Source: Bacteroides sp. CAG:144 (GTDB lineage Bacteria > Bacteroidota > Bacteroidia > Bacteroidales > UBA11471). Taken from it: a stretch of 17,552 bases of DNA. The position numbers and the translations under genes are program-made. The stretch covers positions 53,878 to 71,429 of the forward strand of contig HF999686.1 of the NCBI GenBank assembly GCA_000434215.1, written 5' to 3'. Each line of letters starts with the position of its first letter. Position 1 is the first letter of the stretch. The notes beneath the pieces are model-generated. The model worked only from the letters and a program-made list of their open reading frames with translations. It ran no database searches and was not told where the DNA came from. Below are positions 5,920-12,949 of this stretch, piece by piece.

Positions 5920-8382
5920 ATGAATATCTCTTATAATTGGTTGAAAGATTATCTCGACTTGTCGTTGACACCCGAAGAAGTCTCCTCGGCTCTGACTTCC
6001 ATAGGCCTTGAAACCGGAGGAATAGAGGAAGTGCAAGCCGTGAAAGGTGGCCTCGAAGGGCTGGTTATAGGAAAAGTCCTTACATGTGAGGCTCACCCCA
6101 ATTCCGATCATTTGCATATTACGACCGTGGATTTGGGAGACGGAGTTCCCACGCAGATCGTTTGCGGCGCACCCAATGTCGCTGCCGGTCAGCATGTCGT
6201 GGTAGCGACAATCGGAACTGTCCTTTATGCGGGCGAAGAAAGCTTTACAATCAAGAAATCGAAAATACGCGGAGTCGAAAGCAACGGTATGATATGTGCC
6301 GAGGATGAAATCGGAATCGGTACATCGCACGACGGTATCATCGTATTGCCCGAGAGTGCCGTACCCGGGACTCCGGCGAAGAAATATTACAACCTCGAAA
6401 GCGATTATGTATTGGAGGTCGATATTACCCCCAATCGCATCGATGCGGCATCTCATTACGGGGTAGCCCGCGATTTGGCCGCATGGCTCAAACAAAACGG
6501 TTATCCCTATGCTTTGAGACGTCCGTCGGTCGATAATTTTAAGATCGACAATCCTTCGGGAAAAGCCGTTTCGGTAACTGTCGAGAATGGTGAGGCGTGT
6601 CCTCGGTACAGCGGTCTGACGATACGTAACGTGAAAGTGGCCGAGAGTCCCGAGTGGTTGCGTAAACATTTGTTGGCAATCGGTTTGCGCCCTATCAATA
6701 ATATTGTGGATATAACCAACTATTTGTTGCATGAGACGGGGCAACCGATGCACTGTTTCGATGTGGCACAGATTGCCGGCGAAAAAATCATCGTGAAGAC
6801 TTTGTCCGAAGGTACGCCGTTTACGACACTTGACGAGGTGGAACGTAAGCTTTCCGACAAAGACCTGATGATCTGCAACGAACGTGAAGGTATGTGCATT
6901 GCCGGTGTATTCGGCGGCTTGCAATCGGGGGTTACGATGCAGACGACCGATGTTTTTCTCGAATCGGCCTATTTCAATCCTATGTGGGTGCGTAAGACGG
7001 CACGTCGTCATGGCTTGAATACCGACTCGTCGTTCCGTTTCGAGCGGGGAGCCGATCCCAATAATACGTTGTACGTTCTCAAACGTGCCGCCATGTTGGT
7101 AAAGGAATTGGCCGGCGGTGAGATTGTCGGCGATATTGTCGATATCTATCCTCAGCCCATCGGCAATTATCCGGTAACCCTCGGTTATGACCATATCAAT
7201 GCATTGGTGGGAAAAGTAATTCCCGAAGATACGGTCAAGAGTATTCTTGCATCGCTCGAAATGGAAATCGTGGAAGAAAAAGACGGTGTATTGTCGTTGA
7301 TGGTTCCGACCTATCGGGTCGATGTGCGTCGGGACGTCGATGTCATCGAAGATATTTTGCGTATTTACGGTTATAACAATGTCGAATTTACCGATACGGT
7401 ACATTCCAATCTTTCCTATAAGACAGCGACCGATAACAGTTTCGGGCTTCAGAATCTGATAGCCGAACAGCTTGTTGGTTGTGGGTTCAACGAAATTATG
7501 AATAACTCGTTGACCAAATCCTCGTATTATACCGATCTGAAAGTTTATCCTGCGTCTCATTGCGTGAAATTGATGAATCCGTTGAGTGCCGACCTCAGTG
7601 TTATGCGTCAGACCCTTCTTTTCGGCGGATTGGAAAGTGTCGCCCATAACATCAATCGTCGTCGTCCAGATTTGCATCTGTTTGAGTTCGGTAACTGTTA
7701 TTCGTTCGATCCCGAGGCCGATGCTTCTCAGAAAGTTTTGAATCCTTATCACGAATCGATGCATCTCGGGTTGTGGATTACCGGAAACCGTGTATCGGGA
7801 AATTGGGCACATGCCGATGAAAAAACGAATGTGTTCGAACTCAAAGCGTATGTAGAAAACATTTTTATCCGTTTGGGAATAGAGAACGGACGCATCGTAA
7901 TGACGCAGACAGCCGATGAGCTTTTTTCGGCAGCTTTGAATATTGCGACTCGCGACGGGAAAGAACTCGGACGGGTGGGTATCGTGTCGGGCAAGATTTT
8001 GAGAAAATTCGATATCGATGTCGAAGTATGTTTCGCCGATTTGCATTGGACGTTGCTTATGCGATTGGCAGGGAAGAAAGTTACATTTACTGATATTCCC
8101 AAATACCCTTCCGTAAAACGCGATTTGGCTTTGTTGCTCGATAAGAAAATCACGTTTGCCGAAGTCGAGAAAGTAGCTCTCGAATCGGAGAAAAAACTGA
8201 TTAGAGAAGTAACGCTTTTCGATGTGTATGAAGGGAAGAATCTGCCCGAAGGCAAGAAATCGTATGCCATATCCTTGCTGTTGCAAGACGATACCAAGAC
8301 TCTCAACGATAAACAAATCGAGCATATCATGAGTCGTGTCGTAGCAAATTTGCAGAATAAGTTGGACGCATCATTGAGATAA
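5920..8382 (+). CDS. pheT: phenylalanine--tRNA ligase, beta subunit
   Basis: PheT pairs with PheS as an alpha2-beta2 enzyme that charges tRNA-Phe in the cytosol. The 820 residues show the full bacterial layout: N-terminal start MNISYNWLKDYLDL; EMAP/OB-type tRNA-binding domain at about 40-150 (VIGKVLTCEAHPNSDHL, IVCGAPNV); B3/B4 editing region at about 210-400 (GLRPINNIVDITNY, GQPMHCFD, SSFRFERGADP); B5 domain at about 405-475; a core resembling the catalytic fold; and a C-terminal FDX-ACB anticodon-binding domain at about 726-820 (PKYPSVKRDLALLL). Length matches the family (about 800). pheS is not adjacent, unlike the pheST operon of Proteobacteria. yebC follows after 34 nt with no terminator between, so the two are probably co-transcribed. 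A 30-codon ORF and hairpins lie in its leader. Confidence 0.98.
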   Translation: MNISYNWLKDYLDLSLTPEEVSSALTSIGLETGGIEEVQAVKGGLEGLVIGKVLTCEAHPNSDHLHITTVDLGDGVPTQIVCGAPNVAAGQHVVVATIGTVLYAGEESFTIKKSKIRGVESNGMICAEDEIGIGTSHDGIIVLPESAVPGTPAKKYYNLESDYVLEVDITPNRIDAASHYGVARDLAAWLKQNGYPYALRRPSVDNFKIDNPSGKAVSVTVENGEACPRYSGLTIRNVKVAESPEWLRKHLLAIGLRPINNIVDITNYLLHETGQPMHCFDVAQIAGEKIIVKTLSEGTPFTTLDEVERKLSDKDLMICNEREGMCIAGVFGGLQSGVTMQTTDVFLESAYFNPMWVRKTARRHGLNTDSSFRFERGADPNNTLYVLKRAAMLVKELAGGEIVGDIVDIYPQPIGNYPVTLGYDHINALVGKVIPEDTVKSILASLEMEIVEEKDGVLSLMVPTYRVDVRRDVDVIEDILRIYGYNNVEFTDTVHSNLSYKTATDNSFGLQNLIAEQLVGCGFNEIMNNSLTKSSYYTDLKVYPASHCVKLMNPLSADLSVMRQTLLFGGLESVAHNINRRRPDLHLFEFGNCYSFDPEADASQKVLNPYHESMHLGLWITGNRVSGNWAHADEKTNVFELKAYVENIFIRLGIENGRIVMTQTADELFSAALNIATRDGKELGRVGIVSGKILRKFDIDVEVCFADLHWTLLMRLAGKKVTFTDIPKYPSVKRDLALLLDKKITFAEVEKVALESEKKLIREVTLFDVYEGKNLPEGKKSYAISLLLQDDTKTLNDKQIEHIMSRVVANLQNKLDASLR

Positions 8383-8416
8383 ATTCATTTACATAAAATA
8401 AAAAGAAAATACCAAT

Positions 8417-9142
8417 ATGGGAAGAGCATTTGAATATCGAAAAGCCCGCAAACTCAAACGTTGGGGCAACATGGCACGTACCTTTACCAAACTCGGAAAA
8501 GAAATTTCTATTGCCGTAAAAGCCGGTGGCCCCGATCCCGATGCCAATCCTCGTTTGCGTGTGCTCATGCAGAATGCTAAGGCAGCCAATATGCCCAAAG
8601 AAAATGTCGAACGTGCAATCAAAAAAGCGACATCGAAAGATGAGGGCGATTATAAAGAAGTCCTTTTCGAGGGATACGGTCCTTACGGTATCGCCATTGT
8701 CGTAGAAACGGCGACGGATAATAACAATCGTACCGTAGCCAATGTCCGCAGTTATTTCAATAAGTTTGGCGGCTCGCTCGGGACGTCGGGAAGTCTTTCT
8801 TTTCTTTTTGAACATAAGAGTGTGTTCCATATCAAGCCCAAAGACGGTGTGTCTCTCGAAGATCTCGAACTTGAATTGATCGATTTCGGTGTCGACGAAG
8901 TCGATGCCGATGAAGAAGAAATCGTAATTTACGGAGAATTCGAGTCGTTCAATGCCATACAGAAGTATCTCGAAGACAATGGTTTTGAAATTGCCAGTGC
9001 CGAGTTCGAACGCATACCTAACGATACGAAAGAGGTTACCGACGAGCAACGCGCTCAAATCGAAAAACTTATCGAACGTATTGAGGAAGACGAAGATGTA
9101 CAGAATGTATTCCACAATATGAAAGAGAGCGAAGAGGAGTAA
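8417..9142 (+). CDS. yebC: YebC/PmpR/TACO1-family protein
   Basis: The 241 residues match the family's usual length. The N-terminal signature is clear: GRAFEYRKARKLKRW, then MARTFTKLGKEI, KAGGPDPDANPRLR, and NMPKENVERAIKKA at about 54-67. The motif EGYGPYGIA at about 84-92 and NNNRT at about 99-103 are also typical. Family members were first described as DNA-binding regulators (PmpR), while the mitochondrial relative TACO1 and bacterial homologues have been linked to translation, including that of proline-rich stretches. The sequence cannot choose between these roles, but position behind pheT favours a translation link. The C-terminal part is strongly acidic. It is the second gene of the pheT unit and ends before the terminator at 9176-9207. 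Confidence 0.95.
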   Translation: MGRAFEYRKARKLKRWGNMARTFTKLGKEISIAVKAGGPDPDANPRLRVLMQNAKAANMPKENVERAIKKATSKDEGDYKEVLFEGYGPYGIAIVVETATDNNNRTVANVRSYFNKFGGSLGTSGSLSFLFEHKSVFHIKPKDGVSLEDLELELIDFGVDEVDADEEEIVIYGEFESFNAIQKYLEDNGFEIASAEFERIPNDTKEVTDEQRAQIEKLIERIEEDEDVQNVFHNMKESEEE

Positions 9143-9175
9143 AATTGCAGTTTCTCAGAAAATTTGATATTTATG

Positions 9176-9207
9176 CGACCGGCAATTTGGGTTTGCCGGT
9201 CGTTTTT
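9176..9207 (+). terminator. intrinsic terminator after yebC
   Basis: A 10-bp perfect GC-rich stem (9176-9185 with 9193-9202, 7-nt loop) is followed by TTTTT at 9203-9207 and more T-rich sequence. It lies 33 nt after the yebC stop. It ends only 17 nt before the Shine-Dalgarno of the next gene, so that gene depends either on read-through or on a promoter I cannot see. Confidence 0.88.
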
Positions 9208-9224
9208 CTTTTATTTAGAAAAAA

Positions 9225-9230
9225 AGGAGG
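9225..9230 (+). promoter_or_regulatory. consensus Shine-Dalgarno, unusual in this phylum
   Basis: AGGAGG within AAAAAAAGGAGGTG stands 8 nt before the ATG at 9239, ideal spacing. It is the only consensus Shine-Dalgarno I see in front of a gene in this window, and it decides the start of the lipoprotein gene. Confidence 0.8.
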
Positions 9231-9238
9231 TGGTGCGT

Positions 9239-9688
9239 ATGAGACGTTTTCTTATAGGATTGTGTATATTGGTAGGTGGCGTGTATGCTTGTCAAAGGGT
9301 TGACAATGAATCTGTGTGGGGCGTTTTATATACGCAAGAGGTAGATACCTCGTTGGTGAAAAAATATGTGTACGAAAATCGTTTTATTGATATAGATATT
9401 TACGCAGTGGCCCGTATGATATGGGCGGGAGAGCAAGTCGATACCGATGTTATGGCTCAGGTCAAAGTTGCGCTTTACCGTTATTTTTCTCATGTGCGTA
9501 TCGAACGGGACAAATATGTGTGCGATTTGGCATCGGGAAAAGAAATTTCCGTTTCATCTCGTGTGTTTACTGCTTTGCAGGAGAATTTGGAAGAGATGAA
9601 CATTGGTGTACTGGAAATGTGCAAACGCGATACGGCACTGGTTCTTCCTGCGATAGACGAGGCATATCTCCGATCTTTGTTACAATAA
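9239..9688 (+). CDS. lipoprotein of unknown function
   Basis: I do not recognise a family. The 149-residue protein starts with a short basic n-region and hydrophobic core (MRRFLIGLCILVGGVYAC), with a plausible lipobox VYA|C and lipidation at Cys18. Residues after the Cys (QRVDNES) are not strongly acidic, so a periplasm-facing location is more likely than the cell surface. The remainder looks alpha-helical, with a region around VARMIWAGEQVDTDVMAQVKVALYR. The open frame extends upstream to 9164, but that part runs through the yebC terminator; the consensus Shine-Dalgarno at 9225-9230 fixes the ATG at 9239. The size and N-terminus resemble small Bacteroidota lipoproteins such as DUF4296, but I do not see that family's motifs clearly. 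It ends at a terminator shared with prmA. Confidence 0.7.
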   Translation: MRRFLIGLCILVGGVYACQRVDNESVWGVLYTQEVDTSLVKKYVYENRFIDIDIYAVARMIWAGEQVDTDVMAQVKVALYRYFSHVRIERDKYVCDLASGKEISVSSRVFTALQENLEEMNIGVLEMCKRDTALVLPAIDEAYLRSLLQ

Positions 9689-9689
9689 A

Positions 9690-9718
9690 AAAGGCACCTG
9701 TTTTTTACAGATGCCTTT
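9690..9718. terminator. bidirectional terminator between the lipoprotein gene and prmA
   Basis: AAAGGCA-C-CTG (9690-9700) pairs with CAG-A-TGCCTTT (9708-9718), 10 pairs with one C-A mismatch and a 7-nt loop. A-runs flank the left side, giving a U-run for the minus-strand RNA of prmA. It begins 1 nt after the lipoprotein stop and ends 4 nt from the prmA stop. Confidence 0.8.
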
Positions 9719-9722
9719 GTAC

Positions 9723-10568
9723 TTATTCTTTCTCAAATCGGGCGGCGACCCAGTTGTTTTTTTCCAAATGCTTTTTGTAATGTAGACCGTACTGTGCGGC
9801 GCACTCTTGCAAAATCGGTAGATCTTGCGTATAGAATCCGCTCATATAGATTGTACTGCCCGGGTGCATGACCGATGCGTATGCCTGCATATTGTCGAGA
9901 TGTATATTCCGGTTGATGTTGGCGAGAACGGTATCGAACGAGAGACCCGTATGCAGCAGTTGTTTGTCACCCAACAGCACCTCGATACGGTCGGTTTCAT
10001 TGAGGCGTATATTTTCTTTGGCATTTTCGTAAGCCCATTCGTCTATATCGATTGCCGTAACATGTTTGGCGTTGCGCATGCGGGCGAGTATGGCGAGAAT
10101 TGCTGTCCCGCATCCCATGTCGAGAACATGCTCACCCTCGAAATCATGTCTCAATATCCATTCGAGCATAAGCGATGTCGTTTCATGATGGCCTGTCCCG
10201 AATGCCATTTTGGGATCGATGACTATTTTGTAACGAACGTCGGGTATATCGGTATGGAATGTACTGTGTATTACGCATTCGTTATCGACGACGATAGGTT
10301 GGAAATAGTGTTTTTCCCATTCCTCGTTCCAGTTTTGGTCGGCAAAATGTTTGCAAGTCCAGTCGACTTTTGCATCGATAGGCAGATTGTCGATAATTTG
10401 TTGCAGAGCCGGTTCGGAATATTTGTTTTCGGGAATATAGGCGCAGACACCTGTTGCGTCGGGCACAAAACTGTCATATCCGGCTTCGGCCAGCAAAGCG
10501 GCAATGACATCGGTAACCAATGATACGTTATTGGCTTTGACATTGAGGCGGATTTCGATGTATTTCAT
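9723..10568 (-). CDS. prmA: ribosomal protein L11 methyltransferase
   Basis: PrmA uses S-adenosylmethionine to methylate ribosomal protein L11. The 281 residues show the two-part structure: an N-terminal L11-binding domain (about 1-75, MKYIEIRLNVKANN start) and a class I methyltransferase domain. The linker motif MAFGTGHHET is at 121-130, the SAM-binding glycine loop VLDMGCGTAILAI at 148-160, and ITAID-like strand 2 at about 170-174. The late LANINRNI is a variant of the family's ANIL-type motif IV. The frame is open to an ATG at 10595, which would overlap the upstream gene by 20 nt. The ATG at 10568 gives the standard N-terminus and lies 7 nt after the upstream stop. It is the second gene of a unit behind the TPR protein gene. 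Confidence 0.94.
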   Translation of the reverse strand: MKYIEIRLNVKANNVSLVTDVIAALLAEAGYDSFVPDATGVCAYIPENKYSEPALQQIIDNLPIDAKVDWTCKHFADQNWNEEWEKHYFQPIVVDNECVIHSTFHTDIPDVRYKIVIDPKMAFGTGHHETTSLMLEWILRHDFEGEHVLDMGCGTAILAILARMRNAKHVTAIDIDEWAYENAKENIRLNETDRIEVLLGDKQLLHTGLSFDTVLANINRNIHLDNMQAYASVMHPGSTIYMSGFYTQDLPILQECAAQYGLHYKKHLEKNNWVAARFEKE

Positions 10569-10575
10569 ATCTTTA

Positions 10576-11319
10576 TTAAGATTTTTCGAGTTCACTCAGA
10601 ATCCGGGGGTACAAAACATTTTTGAGGTGTGGATATTCCGGATAGAGTTCCATCGCTTTGCTGAAATATTCATGAGCTTTCTCGTAGTTTTCGTCTTTCT
10701 CCTCGACCAGTCCGAGCGTTATGATCAGTTGCAGGTACATCCAATTATTGCTGCGGAGAGCCTCGTTTTCCTCATATAGGCGTAGGGCTTTGCGATAATA
10801 CTCTCTCGATAATTGGCTGTCTCCGCCGAAGACATTGGGCATATAGAATAAGATATTCGCACTCCAAATATTTACATCGGGATCATCGGGAGATATTTTC
10901 TCGGCTTTGTTGGCGTGTTGCAGCATACTGCGTGCCAAAGTGGTCGCTTTGAGAGGGGAGAGGGCGATTTGGAATCCCTGAAAATTGGCCATGAGACCTG
11001 ACAGACGACCGTTTTCGGGATTTTCATCGGCCAGAGGTTTGATGATGGACAGGGCATCGTCAAGGACTTTGCGGGCATGTTTTTTATCTTTGATGTCGAT
11101 AAGATGTCCTACAAGTCCGTAATAGTATGAGAGCAGTTCTTCTTTATCTTCGATAGATTGGCAGGAAGGGTCGTTTTTCATCGTGTCGATGACCTTCTCC
11201 CATTGCAGGATATTTCCGGTAACGAACAGGTCGAAAGTTTTCTTTCGGTATTGGCTTTCGGCCGATATCGATCCGATGAATAGGCATGACAGGATAGCAA
11301 GTGTAAAAATTCTTTTCAT
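10576..11319 (-). CDS. exported TPR-like protein
   Basis: A 20-residue Sec signal peptide (MKRIFTLAILSCLFIGSISA, cleavage likely before ESQYR) points to export to the periplasm. The mature part is alpha-helical with degenerate tetratricopeptide-type repeats at about 62-98, 130-182 and 193-228; the last (YLQLIITLGLVEEKDENYEK, then AHEYFSKAMELYPEYP) is the clearest. The segment NILFYMPNVFGGDSQLSREYYRKAL recalls TPR proteins of the TRAP-associated TatT type, but no transporter genes lie nearby, so I give no specific function. The frame is open to 11400. That start would lie at the transcription start implied by the -7 box 11409-11416, so the ATG at 11319 with its signal peptide is chosen. prmA follows after 7 nt. 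Confidence 0.8.
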   Translation of the reverse strand: MKRIFTLAILSCLFIGSISAESQYRKKTFDLFVTGNILQWEKVIDTMKNDPSCQSIEDKEELLSYYYGLVGHLIDIKDKKHARKVLDDALSIIKPLADENPENGRLSGLMANFQGFQIALSPLKATTLARSMLQHANKAEKISPDDPDVNIWSANILFYMPNVFGGDSQLSREYYRKALRLYEENEALRSNNWMYLQLIITLGLVEEKDENYEKAHEYFSKAMELYPEYPHLKNVLYPRILSELEKS

Positions 11320-11408
11320 AAAAAGGTTTTTAGAGGAGATGTATATGACCCGAAAGAAACAACAAGGGTAAATATCCCTGTCCGGTATAGTCTCCGTCAA
11401 TTTGTGAG

Positions 11409-11416
11409 CAAAGATA
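11409..11416 (-). promoter_or_regulatory. -7 promoter element for the TPR protein-prmA unit
   Basis: TATCTTTG on the minus strand matches the consensus; the start would be near 11401, leaving a leader of about 80 nt. No good -33 element is present. A small hairpin, ACGGT/ACCGT (11427-11431 with 11435-11439), lies at that place. Confidence 0.65.
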
Positions 11417-11576
11417 CGACTTTTGCACGGTTTTACCGTTAGGATACACGGCTTTCCTTGTATAAAAAGGTTTGTAATATGTCCGGAAATTCTTTTACAT
11501 CAGTGGAATAAAACGGTTTTATGGTTTTCCGATTTGGGGAGGCATAGCCTTGAAAGATTCCCTCTGAATAAAAATA

Positions 11577-12515
11577 TTATTCCGAAAAAGCAAAAAGTTC
11601 GGTCGAGAGATAACGCTCTCCTGTATCGGGCAGTAATACGACGATAAGTTTTCCTTTATTCTCTTCCCGACAGGCCAAATGCACGGCTGCACTTACGGCC
11701 GCCCCCGAAGATATACCGGCCAGTACCCCGTCGCAAGCAACGAGTTCCCGTCCCATGTGCAAGGCTTCCCCATCGGTTATTCGTACTACTTCATCGACCC
11801 GTTTTTTACAGTAAATTTCCGGTACGAAACCGGCGCCGATTCCTTGTATTTTATGTATTCCCGGTATGCCGCCCGAAAGAACCGGCGAAGAGTCGGGTTC
11901 CACGGCTATGGCCTGCACTGCCGGATTATGGCGTTTCAATCCCTCCGAGACTCCCATTAATGTCCCCCCCGTACCGACTCCGGCAACAAAAATATCAACT
12001 TTACCCTCGGTATCCCGCCATATTTCTTCGGCCGTACTGTTTCTGTGGATTTCCGGATTGGCTGCATTCTCAAATTGCCGTAGCATGACCGCTCCGCTTG
12101 TCGACGCCAATAATTCTTCGGCTTTTGCTATGGCTCCCGCCATGCCTTTATTTCCTTCGGTAAGCACCAATTCCGCTCCCACAGCCCGTAGCAATCGTTG
12201 TCGTTCGAGGCTCATTGTTTCGGGCATGGTGAGAATCGTTTTGTACCCTTTTACCCGGGCTATCCAAGCTATACCGACTCCTGTGTTTCCGCTTGTCGGT
12301 TCGATGATAGTTGCCCCGGGCGACAATATACCTCGCACCTCGGCATCTTCTATCATCGATAGTGCCGTGCGGTCTTTTATGCTGCCGCCTGGATTGAAAG
12401 ATTCCAGTTTGGCTACGATTCGGGCGTAAGCGCCATATTTTTGGGAAATGCCTGTCAGTTCGAGTAATGGTGTATTTCCGATGAGATCGGTCAGTTGCTT
12501 GGCAATACGGCTCAT
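11577..12515 (-). CDS. cysK: cysteine synthase A (O-acetylserine sulfhydrylase)
   Basis: CysK makes L-cysteine from O-acetylserine and sulfide with pyridoxal phosphate, in the cytosol. The 312-residue protein has every family landmark: NTPLLEL at 14-20; PLP lysine K47 in NPGGSIKDR; the substrate-binding loop TSGNTG at 74-79; the PLP-phosphate loop GTGGT at 181-185; and the late GISSGAA at 268-274. Length agrees with CysK (about 310). The start at 12515 gives the standard N-terminus. It is preceded by a possible -7 box at 12538-12545 and appears to be transcribed alone. No sulfur-assimilation genes are adjacent, and I see no clear terminator in the 160 bp that follow. CysM-type enzymes are related, but the motifs fit CysK better. 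Confidence 0.96.
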   Translation of the reverse strand: MSRIAKQLTDLIGNTPLLELTGISQKYGAYARIVAKLESFNPGGSIKDRTALSMIEDAEVRGILSPGATIIEPTSGNTGVGIAWIARVKGYKTILTMPETMSLERQRLLRAVGAELVLTEGNKGMAGAIAKAEELLASTSGAVMLRQFENAANPEIHRNSTAEEIWRDTEGKVDIFVAGVGTGGTLMGVSEGLKRHNPAVQAIAVEPDSSPVLSGGIPGIHKIQGIGAGFVPEIYCKKRVDEVVRITDGEALHMGRELVACDGVLAGISSGAAVSAAVHLACREENKGKLIVVLLPDTGERYLSTELFAFSE

Positions 12516-12537
12516 GATTCGTATTTTTTGATATATG

Positions 12538-12545
12538 CAAAAATA
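12538..12545 (-). promoter_or_regulatory. possible -7 promoter element for cysK
   Basis: TATTTTTG on the minus strand fits TAnnTTTG and lies 22 nt upstream of the cysK ATG. The region is AT-rich and no -33 element is found, so it is weaker than the TATCTTTG sites. Confidence 0.45.
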
Positions 12546-12645
12546 GAAAATTATATGTCATTTATCCCATTTTTCATTCTCAAAACAGTGTATGAGGAAT
12601 CATTTTATTTGAAGCGCTCTGCTCGTGTTCTCGTCGTACCCCTTC

Positions 12646-12816
12646 TGTCATTCCGAGCGTATGCGAGGAATCCCCCGGTAAGCGAACCCGAAATGGAGCT
12701 TGTCATTCCGAATGAATATGAGGAATCACCGCCGGCTATCATGGCGGGAGATTCTTCACTGCACTTCGTTCCGTTCAGAATGACATGGTTGTCATTCCGG
12801 AAGCATGTAAAGAATC
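12646..12816. repeat. cluster of imperfect palindromic intergenic repeats
   Basis: The unit begins TGTCATTCCG and ends (G)A(G/A)GAATC. Direct copies are at 12646-12672, 12701-12727 and 12790-12816; an inverted, longer copy is at 12750-12785, ending GAATGACA. Copies 12701-12727 and 12750-12785 face each other to form an 85-bp imperfect palindrome (12701-12785) with CCGCC/GGCGG near its centre (12729-12733 with 12743-12747). A degenerate tail TATGAGGAATC at about 12591-12601 may be a further remnant. This resembles the small, non-coding, palindromic repeats with TCATTCCGA ends seen between genes in many bacterial genomes. It carries no transposase. The 434-bp gap 12516-12949 otherwise holds only the cysK promoter and the terminator at 12895-12928. 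Confidence 0.8.
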
Positions 12817-12894
12817 TTTTCTTTTGCTCTTCTTGGGAGGTAAAGATGTTTCGTAACCGTTTATCGTGAATACGTGAGATGCCGTATTGAAATA

Positions 12895-12928
12895 AAAATG
12901 GGATATGTCCAAAGACATATCCCATTTT
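12895..12928 (-). terminator. intrinsic terminator after the surface lipoprotein gene
   Basis: A perfect 15-bp stem (12895-12909 with 12914-12928) with loop CAAA lies 21 nt beyond the stop codon of the minus-strand lipoprotein gene. On the minus strand it ends in TTTTTATTTC, a normal U-tract. No plus-strand gene lies just upstream. Confidence 0.9.
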
Positions 12929-12949
12929 ATTTATAATCTCACTTAATGA

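Noticed and set aside
5911..8325. 804-residue open frame antisense to pheT
   Set aside because: It mirrors pheT exactly, begins and ends within it, and its translation shows no domain. Long stop-free antisense frames arise from codon bias in a long conserved gene.
9164..9238. N-terminal extension of the unknown lipoprotein from an ATG at 9164
   Set aside because: It would read through the yebC terminator stem and bury the lipoprotein signal sequence inside the protein. The Shine-Dalgarno supports 9239.
5868..11438. Shared 11-mer CGGTTTTACCG in the pheT leader (5868-5878) and near the TPR gene promoter (11428-11438)
   Set aside because: Two 11-base matches in 17.5 kb are expected by chance, and the sites differ in position relative to their promoters.
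11423..11647. 74-residue plus-strand open frame between the TPR gene and cysK
   Set aside because: It runs into the 3' end of cysK on the other strand, has no family likeness and no start signal. The gap appears non-coding.
12495..12869. 124-residue plus-strand and 106-residue minus-strand (12605-12925) open frames in the cysK-lipoprotein gap
   Set aside because: Both are made largely of the TGTCATTCCG repeats and the terminator arm. Their repeated peptide (such as AYARN) is read from the repeat itself. No promoter or start signal.
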